Below are positions 1 through 8,952 of a DNA stretch of 64,000 nucleotides, piece after piece (the first letter of the stretch is position 1; every line of letters begins with the position of its first letter). The notes beneath the pieces are model-generated. The model ran no database searches. It was not told the origin of the DNA and saw nothing but the letters and a program-made list of their open reading frames with translations. A program made the position numbers and the translations under genes. This stretch comes from Dechloromonas sp. UBA6271 (lineage in GTDB: Bacteria > Pseudomonadota > Gammaproteobacteria > Burkholderiales > Rhodocyclaceae): positions 7,300-71,299 of the forward strand of contig DJUX01000037.1 of NCBI GenBank assembly GCA_002440665.1, in the 5' to 3' direction.

Positions 1-874
1 CAATGCCGGCAGCGCCGAACCAGTAGCCGTCGACCAGGCCGCTGGCGCTCCAGTCCCGGCTGTCGACAGTAACCGCCGCACCTTGGCGGGCGGCATCGAA
101 GGCGGCGATGATGGCGTTGATGTGCTGCTTCTGCGGGCTGATGCGGACGATATCGATGCCCATATGCAGCATGTCGGGGATTTCGTGCAGCAGGTTGTAG
201 CTCTGCGCCGACATGGTCTGGATGCCGTTGATGGTCAGGAAATCCTGCCCCTCGCGCGTCTTCAGCGTCAGCCCCTCGGCGTGGTCGAGGCACTTGAACT
301 GGCAGTCGTCCTTGTTCAGGTCGTAATGGCGGGCGGTGAAGCAGCGCGCCGAGAAGGCGAGCGGCAGCTTGCCGAAGGCGAAGACCTCGGTTTCGACGCC
401 TTCCGGCCTGCTGCGGTGCAGGGTTTCGACCAGCGTGCGCGTCGCTTCGAGCGGCGGCACCCAGCGCTTCATGCCGTAGCGGGCGAAGCTGGTGAGGGTG
501 GCCTCGTTGTAGATGTTCAGGTGCGGACCGGCGACGAAATTCTGCCCGTGGACGAGGTTGACCGCACCCAGGTCGTTGGCTTCAATCATGCAGCCGCGAA
601 TGTCCGACAACTCGTCGATCAGGCGACGCAACGCCTTGAGGTCACTTTCCGATTCGAGCAGGGCCTGGGCCGAAACGACGACCTGCTTGCCGGCATCGCT
701 GAGATCGCGGGCGAGGCCGATCCAGTCGGCGGTGCGCAGTTGCTGGCGGCGCGAGCAGACCACCTCGCCGACGTAGATGATGTCGAGCGCCGGGTTCTGT
801 GCCATGTCGGCGTAGAACTCCATGACTTCGGCTTTCGGCCAGAAATAGAGCAGGGGTCCGAGCGAGAGTTTCAT
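1..874 (-). CDS. ubiV: UbiV, O2-independent ubiquinone hydroxylation protein (U32 family), 3' end cut by window edge
   Basis: UbiV works with UbiU and UbiT in hydroxylation of the ubiquinone ring without oxygen. The reading frame starts at the ATG complementary to 872-874 (MKLSLGPLLYFWP) and stays open to base 1, giving at least 291 codons, close to the usual full length of about 290. The Fe-S cysteine pattern is visible: one Cys near residue 36 (GEVVCSRRQ) and a late cluster CFTARHY...DDCQFKC. It lies 13 bp behind ubiU and is surely cotranscribed with it. The stop codon is outside the window. Identification is from the family pattern; the partner ubiT is not seen and could lie just beyond base 1. 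Confidence 0.9.
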   Translation of the reverse strand, partial: MKLSLGPLLYFWPKAEVMEFYADMAQNPALDIIYVGEVVCSRRQQLRTADWIGLARDLSDAGKQVVVSAQALLESESDLKALRRLIDELSDIRGCMIEANDLGAVNLVHGQNFVAGPHLNIYNEATLTSFARYGMKRWVPPLEATRTLVETLHRSRPEGVETEVFAFGKLPLAFSARCFTARHYDLNKDDCQFKCLDHAEGLTLKTREGQDFLTINGIQTMSAQSYNLLHEIPDMLHMGIDIVRISPQKQHINAIIAAFDAARQGAAVTVDSRDWSASGLVDGYWFGAAGI

Positions 875-887
875 GCGACTTTTCCCT

Positions 888-1895
888 TTAGCGCCATGGC
901 CGGCTGTAGGCGCCGAGCGTCGCCTGGCTGCCTTCGGAGACCTTGGCCAATTCGGCCTGCCAGGCCGGTTTCACGTGGAACCGCTCGTTGCCGTCGCGCA
1001 GTGAATCGAGGGCGGCGCGCAGCGTGCGGGTGACTTGGGTGACGTAGGCCGGGCTGCGTTGGCGACCTTCGACCTTGATGGCGCGGACGCCGATCTTGAG
1101 GATCTCGGGCAGGATGGACAGCACGTTGAGACTGGTCGGCTCTTCCAGCGCGTAATAGGTTTCGCCTTCGACTTCGAAGCGGCCCTTGCACAGGGTCGGG
1201 TATCCAGCCGGTTCGCTATCGGCGAAGCGGTCAATCAGGATGCCATTGAGGCGGGTTTCCATTTCACCGGGCTTTTTGTCCCACTTGACGTACTTGGCCG
1301 GCGAGCAGGCACCAACGGTATTCGGCGATTCGCCACAGGCGTAGGACGACAGCCAGCAACGCCCTTCGTTCATCACGCACAGGCTGCCGAAGCCGAAAAC
1401 CTCGATTTCGACCGTGGTGTTCTTGATTACATGCTCGACCTGGGCCAGCGTCAGTACGCGCGGCAGTACGGCGCGGCGGATGCCGAATTCACGCTGGCAG
1501 AAATTGATTGCCTCGTAACTGGTCGCCGAGCCTTGTACCGAAAGGTGCAGGCGCTGCTGCGGGTGGCGGTGGACGGCATAGTCGAGCAGGCCGACATCGG
1601 CCAGGATGATGGCGTCCACGCCCTGGTCGACCGCGGCATCGACGGCCCTCTGCCAGTCGGCGACACGGCCGGCTTGGGCGAAGGTGTTGATCGCCAGCAG
1701 TACCTCGCGGCCCTTGCCGTGGGCGTAGCGGATGCCATCGGCCATGGTCTTGGCGTCGAAGTTGAGACCGGCGAAATTGCGCGCGTTGGTGTCGTTCTTG
1801 AAGCCGAGATAAACGGCGTCAGCGCCGTTGTCGACGGCGGCTTTGAGTGCCGGCAGGCTGCCGGCCGGGCAGACGAGATCGGGCAGGAAACTCAT
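888..1895 (-). CDS. ubiU: UbiU, O2-independent ubiquinone hydroxylation protein (U32 peptidase-like)
   Basis: UbiU forms a heterodimer with UbiV, each carrying a 4Fe-4S cluster, for anaerobic ubiquinone synthesis. The protein is 335 aa, as expected (E. coli about 331). The start MSFLPDLVCPAGSLPALK is preferred over an in-frame ATG 57 bases upstream, which would overlap the promoter region. Family marks are the N-terminal PAGSLPALKAAVDNGADAVY segment and the cysteine set in GSLCVMNEGRCW, YACGES and GACSPAKY. It is first in the ubiUV operon, behind an FNR-like box and a -10 hexamer in the gap to rlpA, which fits expression under oxygen limitation. Confidence 0.92.
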   Translation of the reverse strand: MSFLPDLVCPAGSLPALKAAVDNGADAVYLGFKNDTNARNFAGLNFDAKTMADGIRYAHGKGREVLLAINTFAQAGRVADWQRAVDAAVDQGVDAIILADVGLLDYAVHRHPQQRLHLSVQGSATSYEAINFCQREFGIRRAVLPRVLTLAQVEHVIKNTTVEIEVFGFGSLCVMNEGRCWLSSYACGESPNTVGACSPAKYVKWDKKPGEMETRLNGILIDRFADSEPAGYPTLCKGRFEVEGETYYALEEPTSLNVLSILPEILKIGVRAIKVEGRQRSPAYVTQVTRTLRAALDSLRDGNERFHVKPAWQAELAKVSEGSQATLGAYSRPWR

Positions 1896-1924
1896 GGGTA
1901 TCAGACCGGTAGGGTAAGCGGGGC

Positions 1925-1930
1925 AGTATA
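1925..1930 (-). promoter_or_regulatory. Putative -10 hexamer of the ubiUV promoter
   Basis: Read on the minus strand this is TATACT, one mismatch from TATAAT. No clear -35 exists, as expected for an FNR-activated class II promoter. The start would be near 1918, leaving a leader of about 22 nt before the ubiU ATG. Confidence 0.55.
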
Positions 1931-1951
1931 GCCAGCCGCCCGTCCCTGCCA

Positions 1952-1965
1952 TTGATGCTGGTCAA
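1952..1965 (-). promoter_or_regulatory. FNR/ANR-type binding site upstream of ubiUV
   Basis: The sequence TTGATGCTGGTCAA differs at one base from the FNR consensus TTGAT-N4-ATCAA. Its centre is about 40-41 bases upstream of the transcription start expected from the -10 hexamer at 1925-1930. That is class II activator geometry. Confidence 0.65.
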
Positions 1966-1995
1966 ACAGCGGGCAGATTGCCGCTGTCCGCCGAG

Positions 1996-2997
1996 TCAGC
2001 GCAGGACGACGGTCGGCTTGTAGCCGACGGCGGCGCGGATCTTCTCGGCGACCCGGTCGGCGTCCGCCCGGCTGGCGTAGGGGCCGAGGTGCAGGCGATG
2101 GATACCGCCACCCGGCTGCACCCGCATCGGCTCGGTCAGCCAGTCGAGTTCCCGGGTCAGGTGGTTTTTCAGGTTGTCGGCATTCTCGGCGTTGCTGAAG
2201 GCACCGAGTTGCAGATAAACCCCTTGCGCCGCGCCGCCATTGCCACTATCGCCGCCCATGCCGGCCATCGTTGCCGTCTGTACCGGCCGCTCCTCGAGCG
2301 CCATGCGCTTGGCGAGCAGTTCGATTTCATCCCGCTCGGCCGGTGCCGGCCGGGCCGGAGGTGCGACCTGCGCGTAGGCGGTGCCGGCCGGCTGGCCGGG
2401 AACGATCGCTTCGACTTCGACCTGCCCGCTGCCGCCATTGATCAGGCCCAGCTTGTAGGCGGCGGTGTAGGAGAGGTCGATGACGCGGTCGGCGTGGAAG
2501 GGGCCGCGGTCGGTGATGCGGACGACAACCGTCTTGCCGCTCTGCACGCTGGTGACGCGGACGTAGGAGGGCAGGGCCAGGGTCGGGTGGGCAGCGGTCA
2601 TCGCGAACATGTCGTAGGGTTCGCCGATCGAGGTCTTCTGGCCGTGGAACTTCTTGCCGTACCAGCTGGCGATGCCGCGCACCTTGTAGGGTTTCACGGC
2701 GGTGTTCGGCACGTACTCCTTGCCGAGCACGACATAAGGTTTGGTTGCTGGCTTGTGCAACGGTTCCCACTTCGGCTCGGCGTCGGGAATGTCGTCGAGG
2801 CCGTCGGGAATGTCGTCCGCCGGGCCGTCGTCCTTGTAGAAGCCGCCACCGCGTTTCAGAACGGCGGTCGGTTTCTTGGTCGGGGTCTTGGAAACCCCCC
2901 CCTTTTGACCGTCGACCGCAGCATCCTGGCGCGGAGCACTGCCGCACGCCGCCAGCAGCAAGGCAGTGAGGGCGCAGGCGGCGAGGCGGATTCTCAT
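1996..2997 (-). CDS. rlpA: RlpA septal ring lytic transglycosylase lipoprotein
   Basis: RlpA is an outer-membrane lipoprotein that cleaves glycan strands lacking stem peptides. The start is the ATG at 2995-2997, overlapping the rodA stop (ATGA). The 333-aa product has a lipoprotein signal (MRIRLAACALTALLLAAC), a disordered linker, a double-psi beta-barrel around residues 115-205 (GIASWYGKKFHG, RITDRGPFHADRVIDLSY with the conserved Asp) and a C-terminal SPOR domain from about residue 260 (GVYLQLGAFSNAENA to the end) for binding denuded peptidoglycan. It is the last gene of the mre-rod operon. The gap after it (1896-1995) holds the ubiUV promoter. Confidence 0.93.
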   Translation of the reverse strand: MRIRLAACALTALLLAACGSAPRQDAAVDGQKGGVSKTPTKKPTAVLKRGGGFYKDDGPADDIPDGLDDIPDAEPKWEPLHKPATKPYVVLGKEYVPNTAVKPYKVRGIASWYGKKFHGQKTSIGEPYDMFAMTAAHPTLALPSYVRVTSVQSGKTVVVRITDRGPFHADRVIDLSYTAAYKLGLINGGSGQVEVEAIVPGQPAGTAYAQVAPPARPAPAERDEIELLAKRMALEERPVQTATMAGMGGDSGNGGAAQGVYLQLGAFSNAENADNLKNHLTRELDWLTEPMRVQPGGGIHRLHLGPYASRADADRVAEKIRAAVGYKPTVVLR

Positions 2998-4106
2998 TTC
3001 TTCACCAGCATGCGGTGGGTGTGGATCGACATCAGGATGCCGATACCGGTGAACAGCGTGACCAGCGCGGTGCCGCCATAGCTCATGAAGGGCAGCGGGA
3101 CGCCGACCACCGGCAGGATGCCGCTGACCATGCCCATGTTGATGAAGGCGTAGGTGAAGAAACCGAGGGTGATGGCGCCGGCCAGCAGGCGCGAGAATTT
3201 GGTCGGCGCGGCGGCGGCGATCATCATGCCGCGCCCGATCAGCAGGGTGTAGAGGAAGACTAGCAGGCCGTTGCCGAGCAGGCCCCATTCCTCAGAGTAG
3301 ACGGCGAAGATGAAGTCGGTGTGCTTTTCCGGGATGAATTCGAGGTGGGTCTGGGTCCCGTTCAGGTAGCCCTTGCCGAACGGGCCGCCGGAACCGATGG
3401 CGATGGTCGCCTGGATGATGTGGTAGCCGGCCCCGAGCGGGTCGGTTGTGGGGTCGATCAGGGTCAGGATGCGCTTGCGCTGGTAGTCGTGCATCATTCC
3501 CCAGAGCAGCGGCGCAGCCGCGCCGGCGGTGGCGATCAGGCCGACGATGACTTTCCATGGCAGGCCGGCAAGGAAGATCACGAAGAAGCCGGCGCCGCCG
3601 ACCAGCAGCGCGGTGCCGAGGTCGGGCTGTTTGGCGATGAGGCCGAAAGGAACCGCCAGCAGCAGGGCGGCCACGATGAAATGTCGGGCGCGCAGCGTCG
3701 CCTCGTATTTGTGGAAGTACCACGCGAGCATCAGCGGCATCGCGATCTTCATGATTTCCGACGGCTGGATGCGCGTGAAACCGAGCGACAGCCAGCGCTT
3801 GGCGCCATTGACCTTGATTCCGAAGAGGAAGACGGCGACCAGCAGCAACAAGCCGAGCACGTAAAGCGGAATGGCGAAGCTCATCAGCTTCTGCGGCGGC
3901 AGGCGCGAGACGAACCACATGATGACCAGCGCGATGCCCATGTTGCCGGCTTGGGAGAGCATGCGATGGGAACTGTCGATGGTCGCCGAATTGACGGTCG
4001 CCAGCCCGACCGCCATGATCGCCAGCGTGATCAGCAACAGCGGGAAGTCAATGTGGGCGATCAGTTCGCGCGCCCCGCGCTTGAAGGTTCCGACGACGTC
4101 GATCAT
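2994..4106 (-). CDS. rodA: RodA peptidoglycan glycosyltransferase (SEDS)
   Basis: RodA polymerises lipid II into glycan strands in the elongasome, paired with the transpeptidase PBP2. The product is 370 aa, a normal length, with about ten hydrophobic segments. SEDS marks include GAKRWLSLGFTRIQPSEIMK, KQPDLGTALL and FIPEKHTDFIFAVYSEEWG. It overlaps mrdA upstream and rlpA downstream by 4 bp each, so translation is probably coupled. Confidence 0.96.
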   Translation of the reverse strand: MIDVVGTFKRGARELIAHIDFPLLLITLAIMAVGLATVNSATIDSSHRMLSQAGNMGIALVIMWFVSRLPPQKLMSFAIPLYVLGLLLLVAVFLFGIKVNGAKRWLSLGFTRIQPSEIMKIAMPLMLAWYFHKYEATLRARHFIVAALLLAVPFGLIAKQPDLGTALLVGGAGFFVIFLAGLPWKVIVGLIATAGAAAPLLWGMMHDYQRKRILTLIDPTTDPLGAGYHIIQATIAIGSGGPFGKGYLNGTQTHLEFIPEKHTDFIFAVYSEEWGLLGNGLLVFLYTLLIGRGMMIAAAAPTKFSRLLAGAITLGFFTYAFINMGMVSGILPVVGVPLPFMSYGGTALVTLFTGIGILMSIHTHRMLVKK

Positions 4107-6013
4107 TCTTCGTTGTCATCCTCGACGGCGGCGTCGTCCTCGCGGGCGGCACCGGCCGGCAGCTTGCCGAGCAGATAGTAGTCGAGCACCATGCGCGCGA
4201 TCGGGGCGGCCGACTGGGCACCGAAGCCACCGTTTTCGACGAGCACCGCCAGCGCGATCTTCGGCTTGTCGGCCGGCGCGTAGGCGATGAACAGTGCGTG
4301 GTCGCGCAGTTCCTTCTTGATTGCGGAAGCCTTGTAGTCGGCGCCCTTCAGCGAGTAGACCTGGGCCGTGCCGGTCTTGCCGGCGGTTTCGTAAGGCGCG
4401 CCGGCAAAGGCGCGGGTGCCGGTGCCTTCCTTGTTGACGCCAACCATGGCGCGGCGGATGACGTCGACGTTCTGCGCCTTCAGCTTGAGGTCGCGGATCG
4501 GCTGTGGCTCGACCGGGCGCTTCTCGCCAGTCTTGGCATCGACGATCTGGTTCACCAGGTGCGGCCGGAACATCACGCCGTTGTTGGCGACGACGGCAGT
4601 GGCCTGGGCCAGCTGGATTGGCGTATAGGCGTTGTAGCCCTGGCCGATACCGATCGAAATTGTTTCGCCGGCATACCACTTCTGTTGTTCCGGCTTCTTG
4701 AAGCGCTGCTTCTTCCACTCCTGCGAGGGCAGTACGCCCTTCGATTCACCCGAATCGTCCTTGCCGAGATCGACGCCAGTGCGCTGACCAAGTCCGAGCG
4801 AGCCCATGAACTTGGCGATGTTGTCGATCCCCATGTCGTTGGCCAGCATGTAGTAGTAGGTATCGCAGGAATGGACGATCGACTTGTACATGTCCACGCT
4901 GCCGTGTCCGCCCTTCTTGTCGTCGCGGAACTGGTGGTTACCGAAATTGAAGTAGCCGGGGTCGCTGATCGCCTGGTTGGGCGTCCGCTTGCCCATTTCC
5001 AGCGCCGCCAACGCCATGAAGGGCTTGAAGGTCGAACCCGGCGGATAGGCGCCGTTGATGGCGCGATTCACCATCGGCTTGCTCGGGTGCTCGTTGAGTT
5101 CCTTCCAGTTGTCCGGGGTGATGCCGTCGACGAAAAGGTTGGGGTCGTAGGTCGGTGTCGAAACCAGCGCCAGGATGCCACCGGTGTTCGGGTCGATGGC
5201 GACCAGTGAGCCCTTGCGGTCGCCGAAGGCCTGTTCGGTGATTTCCTGCAGCCTGGCATCCAGGGTCAACTGCAGGTTGTTGCCGGAAACCGGCGGAATC
5301 CGTTTCAGACTGCGCAGGGCGCGGCCGCCGGAGTCGATCTCGACCTCCTCGTAGCCGGTTTCGCCGTGCAGTTCGAACTCGTAGTGCTGCTCCAGGCCAG
5401 TCTTGCCGATATGGTCGGTACCCTTGTAATTGGCCTGTTGCTCGGATTCCTCGATCCATTTAAGGTCGCGGTCGGTGATCCGCCCGATGTAGCCGATGGC
5501 GTGCGCGCCGATGGCGCCGAGCGGGTACTGGCGGAAGAGGCGGGCCTTGACCTCGACGCCCGGGAAGCGATAACGCTGGGCAGCGAAAATGGCCACTTCG
5601 GCGTCGCTCAGGCGGGTACGGATGGGAATCGATTCGAAATTCTTGGCTTCGTCCAGAAGGCGCTTGAAGCGCTTGCGATCCTTTGGCTGGATGTCGATCA
5701 GCTCGGCCAGCGCGTCGATTGTTTCTTCCAGGCGGCCGGTCTGCGACGGGGTAATTTCGAGCGTGAACGCCGAGTAGTTGCGGGCGAGGATGACGCCATT
5801 GCGGTCGGTGATGACGCCCCGGTTGGGCACGATCGGGATCAGCGCGATGCGGTTGTCCTCGGCGCGGGTGCGGTAGAAATCGTGCTGAACGACCTGCAGC
5901 CAGACGAAGCGCCCGATCAGCACGCCAAAGGCGAGCAGCACCAGTAGCGCCGCGATGCCGAGGCGGAAGCGGAAGCGGTCGAGGTCGCTGTCGGGGTTGT
6001 GGAAATCGCTCAT
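4103..6013 (-). CDS. mrdA: Penicillin-binding protein 2 (elongasome transpeptidase)
   Basis: PBP2 crosslinks lateral-wall peptidoglycan with RodA. The 636-aa product has one N-terminal membrane segment (about residues 17-40), a dimerisation/pedestal domain and a C-terminal transpeptidase domain. The catalytic serine motif is STFK in PPGSTFKPF near residue 330, the second motif is SCD (HSCDTYYY) and the third is KTG (AGKTGTAQV). The C-terminus is acidic (EDDAAVEDDNEE). It overlaps rodA by 4 bp and lies 13 bp behind mreD. Confidence 0.96.
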   Translation of the reverse strand: MSDFHNPDSDLDRFRFRLGIAALLVLLAFGVLIGRFVWLQVVQHDFYRTRAEDNRIALIPIVPNRGVITDRNGVILARNYSAFTLEITPSQTGRLEETIDALAELIDIQPKDRKRFKRLLDEAKNFESIPIRTRLSDAEVAIFAAQRYRFPGVEVKARLFRQYPLGAIGAHAIGYIGRITDRDLKWIEESEQQANYKGTDHIGKTGLEQHYEFELHGETGYEEVEIDSGGRALRSLKRIPPVSGNNLQLTLDARLQEITEQAFGDRKGSLVAIDPNTGGILALVSTPTYDPNLFVDGITPDNWKELNEHPSKPMVNRAINGAYPPGSTFKPFMALAALEMGKRTPNQAISDPGYFNFGNHQFRDDKKGGHGSVDMYKSIVHSCDTYYYMLANDMGIDNIAKFMGSLGLGQRTGVDLGKDDSGESKGVLPSQEWKKQRFKKPEQQKWYAGETISIGIGQGYNAYTPIQLAQATAVVANNGVMFRPHLVNQIVDAKTGEKRPVEPQPIRDLKLKAQNVDVIRRAMVGVNKEGTGTRAFAGAPYETAGKTGTAQVYSLKGADYKASAIKKELRDHALFIAYAPADKPKIALAVLVENGGFGAQSAAPIARMVLDYYLLGKLPAGAAREDDAAVEDDNEE

Positions 6014-6026
6014 GGCCGAAAACCCG

Positions 6027-6548
6027 TCAGATCGGCCGGTCCGGGTTCTGCTCGACAGGCTGGTACTGCGGCAGAAGCAGGATGAAGGTGGCGGGAATCC
6101 ATAGCAGGCTGGCGACGAAGGGGCCGATGAAATAGCTCCAGCCGGGGAATTCGGCGCCGACCGCGAGGCGCATCAGGAGCTGGATCAGCTGCGTCAGCAG
6201 TAGCAGCGGCAGCACCTGCAAGGCCTGCTGGAGCAGCGGGAACCACAGCAGGCGGCGCGACTGCGAGGCCGAGAGGAAAGCCAGCAGCACGTAGGCGAAG
6301 CAGTGCTGGCCGAGCACCGAGCCGTCGGCGACGTCCATCAGCAGGCCGAGAATGAAGGCCCAGCCCATGCCGACGCGGCGAAATTCACGCACGCCCCAGA
6401 AGCACAGCACCAGCGCCACCCAGTCCGGCATGCCAGGCCAGTGGGCGGTCGGCAGCAAATTGAGGAGCAGCGCGACGATCAGGCTCAGGAAGATGAACCA
6501 GGGGCGGACCGGCAGCAGGATGCGCGAGGAGGAAAAGGTCGGTTGCAT
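6027..6548 (-). CDS. mreD: Rod shape-determining membrane protein MreD
   Basis: A small integral membrane component of the elongasome. The 173-aa protein has about five hydrophobic segments and the usual length. MreD sequence is poorly conserved, but the position between mreC and mrdA and features such as PVRPWFIFLSLIVALLLN and LGLLMDVADGSVLGQH support the call. Its ATG overlaps the mreC stop (ATGA). Confidence 0.92.
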   Translation of the reverse strand: MQPTFSSSRILLPVRPWFIFLSLIVALLLNLLPTAHWPGMPDWVALVLCFWGVREFRRVGMGWAFILGLLMDVADGSVLGQHCFAYVLLAFLSASQSRRLLWFPLLQQALQVLPLLLLTQLIQLLMRLAVGAEFPGWSYFIGPFVASLLWIPATFILLLPQYQPVEQNPDRPI

Positions 6549-7486
6549 CAGTTTCCTTTCGCCGCGCGCTTCTTCTTCGGGCGCACGCCGGGCTTGTCGC
6601 TGCCGTCGGTGCCTCGTCCCTGGGCGGCCGGCGGCGGAGGCGGCAGCGGCTGGCGCGGGTCGAGGATCATGACTTCGCCGAAATTCTCGACGCCGGCAAT
6701 CGGCGCGGCGAAGATGCGGGCGAAGGAATAGGCGCCTTCGCGCTCGATATTGACTACTGTCGCGACCGGAAAGCCCTGCAGATAGACGCTGTCGAGGCCC
6801 GAGGTGACGAGTACGTCACCGACCTGGACATCGGCGTTGGCCGGCATGTAGCGCAGTTCGAGCTGGCCGTTGCCGAGGCCGAAGACGACCGAACGCTGCC
6901 CGGTGCGCACGATCTGCACCGGCACCGCCTGGTCCTTGTCGGTGATCAGCGTGATTTCGGTGGAGAACGGAAAGACGCGGGTGACCTGGCCAACCACGCC
7001 GGCTTCGTCGATGGCCGGCTGGCCGGCGACGATGCCCGATTGCTGGCCCTTGTCGACGATCACCTTGCGCGAGAAGGGGTCGCGGGCCGTGTACAGGATC
7101 TGCGCCACCTGGCCCTTGGCCTGCTCGCGCTCCTTGACCACTAGCAGCTTGCGCAGGCGCTCGTTCTCGGCTTCCAGTTGTTCCAGGCGCAGCAGGTTCG
7201 GCGCCGTATTGAGCTTGGCGTGCCGCAATTCGTCGTTCTCGCTTTGCAGCAAGCGCATGCCTTGCAGGTAATTGCGGGCGTAGTCGACAAGGCTGCCCGG
7301 CGTCTGGGCGACGCGCTGCACCGGGTCGACGACCAGCGCGACGCTTTGCCGGAGCAGGTCGAGGCTGCGGAAACGCAGGTCGACGACGAATATGGCCAGG
7401 GAAATCAGGATGTAAAAAGTCAGCAGGGCCAGCGGTGCTGGCCCTTGCTTGAAGAACGGCGGCGGGGCGTGGTCGATGCCGGCCAT
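6548..7486 (-). CDS. mreC: Rod shape-determining protein MreC
   Basis: MreC is a bitopic scaffold that activates PBP2-RodA. The 312-aa product has an N-terminal transmembrane helix (about residues 18-38), a coiled coil (residues 75-115, rich in E, L and K) and the periplasmic beta domain (YTARDPFSRKVIVDKG, GVVGQVTRVFPFSTEITLITD). The C-terminal tail is proline-rich then basic (PPPPPAAQGRG...KKKRAAKGN), a disordered extension. It sits 30 bp behind mreB. Confidence 0.95.
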   Translation of the reverse strand: MAGIDHAPPPFFKQGPAPLALLTFYILISLAIFVVDLRFRSLDLLRQSVALVVDPVQRVAQTPGSLVDYARNYLQGMRLLQSENDELRHAKLNTAPNLLRLEQLEAENERLRKLLVVKEREQAKGQVAQILYTARDPFSRKVIVDKGQQSGIVAGQPAIDEAGVVGQVTRVFPFSTEITLITDKDQAVPVQIVRTGQRSVVFGLGNGQLELRYMPANADVQVGDVLVTSGLDSVYLQGFPVATVVNIEREGAYSFARIFAAPIAGVENFGEVMILDPRQPLPPPPPAAQGRGTDGSDKPGVRPKKKRAAKGN

Positions 7487-7516
7487 CGCTCAATCCTGCC
7501 TTGCTGCGGTCAACGG

Positions 7517-8560
7517 TCAGTCCGAGGCAAAAATGCTGCCCAGCTTGTCCATTTTTTCCAGCGCCATGCCGCAACCGCGGGCGACGCAGGTCAGCGGCTC
7601 GTCGGCGACGATGACCGGCAGGCCGGTTTCTTCCATCAGCAGACGGTCGAGGTCGCGCAGCAAGGCGCCACCGCCGGTCAGCACCATGCCGCGTTCGGCG
7701 ATGTCGGCGCCGAGTTCGGGCGGAGTTTTTTCCAGCGCCGACTTGACGGCGGAAACGACCTGGTTGAGCGGGTCGGTCAGCGCTTCGAGGATTTCGTTGG
7801 AGGAAATCGTGAACTTGCGCGGAATGCCTTCGGCCTTGTTGATGCCGGAGACTTCCATTTCCTTGACCTCGGCGCCCGGGAAAGCGGAGCCGATGTGCTT
7901 CTTGATGTTTTCGGCGGTGTTCTCGCCGATCATCATGCCGTAGTTGCGGCTGATGTAATTGATGATCGCTTCGTCGAGCTTGTCGCCGCCGACGCGCACG
8001 GAGCCGGCATAGACCATGCCGCCAAGCGAGATGACGCCGACTTCGGTGGTGCCGCCGCCGATGTCGACGACCATCGAACCGGTCGCTTCGGAAACCGGCA
8101 GGCCGGCACCGATCGCAGCAGCCATCGGCTCCTCGATCAGGTAAACCTGGCTGGCGCCGGCGCCGAGGGCGGATTCGCGAATGGCGCGACGTTCAACCTG
8201 GGTCGAGCCGGAGGGCACGCAGATGATGATGCGCGGGCTTGGGCTGAACAGCTTGGAGTCGTGCACCTTCTTGATGAACTGCTTGAGCATCTGCTCGGTG
8301 ACGGTGAAGTCGGCGATCACGCCGTCCTTCATCGGGCGGATGACGGTGATGCTGCCGGGGGCCTTGCCAAGCATTTCCTTGGCTTCCTTGCCGACGGCCT
8401 GGATGGATTTTTTGGCGTTGGGGCCGCCTTCGAGGCGAATGGCGACGACTGACGGCTCGTCGAGGACAATGCCGCGGCCGCGCACATAGATGAGCGTATT
8501 GGCCGTGCCGAGGTCGATGGCGAGATCGTTGGAAAAGTATTTGCTGAGAAAACCGAACAT
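7517..8560 (-). CDS. mreB: Rod shape-determining actin homologue MreB
   Basis: MreB filaments orient the elongasome. The 347-aa product has the canonical length and begins MFGFLSKYFSNDLAIDLGTANT (first nucleotide-binding loop), with later ATPase motifs VDIGGGTTEVGVISLGG and VLTGGGALLRDLDRLL. It is the first gene of the six-gene operon mreBCD-mrdA-rodA-rlpA, with a promoter candidate about 45 bp upstream. Confidence 0.98.
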   Translation of the reverse strand: MFGFLSKYFSNDLAIDLGTANTLIYVRGRGIVLDEPSVVAIRLEGGPNAKKSIQAVGKEAKEMLGKAPGSITVIRPMKDGVIADFTVTEQMLKQFIKKVHDSKLFSPSPRIIICVPSGSTQVERRAIRESALGAGASQVYLIEEPMAAAIGAGLPVSEATGSMVVDIGGGTTEVGVISLGGMVYAGSVRVGGDKLDEAIINYISRNYGMMIGENTAENIKKHIGSAFPGAEVKEMEVSGINKAEGIPRKFTISSNEILEALTDPLNQVVSAVKSALEKTPPELGADIAERGMVLTGGGALLRDLDRLLMEETGLPVIVADEPLTCVARGCGMALEKMDKLGSIFASD

Positions 8561-8602
8561 CTATAGCTCCGCGTGTGGGGGGGTGCGGTAGGGAAAACTT
8601 TT

Positions 8603-8631
8603 ATGATACCTTATAACGCTTTCCATTTTAA
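8603..8631 (-). promoter_or_regulatory. Candidate sigma-70 promoter of the mreB operon
   Basis: On the minus strand TTAAAA (8631-8626) and TATCAT (8608-8603) are separated by 17 bases. The AT-rich patch stands out in the 104-bp divergent mreB/gatC region. A gatC promoter must overlap the same patch. A 7-bp inverted repeat AAGACTT/AAGTCTT lies at 8630-8656. Confidence 0.4.
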
Positions 8632-8664
8632 GACTTTGTGCACTGCAAAAAGTCTTTGCTCGCC

Positions 8665-8952
8665 ATGTCGCTCACACTAGAACAGGTTCAGCGCATCGCC
8701 CATCTCGCCCGCATCGAGATCAGCGAAACCGAAGCCCGGACCACGCAAAGCCACCTCAATGGCATCTTCCAGCTGATCGAGCAGATGCAGGCGGTCGATA
8801 CCACGGGCGTCGAGCCGATGGCGCATGCCCAGGACCTCAGCCAGCGCCTGCGCGACGATGTGGTGACCGAAGAAGATCGCCGCGCCGCCTACCAGGCGGT
8901 GGCGCCGGAAACCGAGGCCGGCCTCTATCTCGTGCCCAAGGTGATCGAATGA
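8665..8952 (+). CDS. gatC: Asp-tRNA(Asn)/Glu-tRNA(Gln) amidotransferase subunit C
   Basis: GatC is the small stabilising subunit of the GatCAB complex, which amidates mischarged Glu-tRNA(Gln) and/or Asp-tRNA(Asn). The start is the ATG at 8665 (MSLTLEQVQRIAHLARIEIS), matching family N-termini. An in-frame GTG at 8638 would add nine residues unlike the family. The product is 95 aa. Conserved GatC features are HLARIEIS, a central IFQLIEQMQAVDT helix and DDVVTEEDRR. It overlaps gatA by 4 bp. Confidence 0.95.
   Translation: MSLTLEQVQRIAHLARIEISETEARTTQSHLNGIFQLIEQMQAVDTTGVEPMAHAQDLSQRLRDDVVTEEDRRAAYQAVAPETEAGLYLVPKVIE

Noticed and set aside
83..1033. Plus-strand open frame over the start of the window
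   Set aside because: It is the antisense shadow of ubiV, whose minus-strand translation gives a family-typical protein with the expected cysteines.
8638..8664. Upstream GTG start for gatC
   Set aside because: It adds nine residues not typical of GatC and lies in the promoter patch; ATG 8665 gives the family N-terminus.
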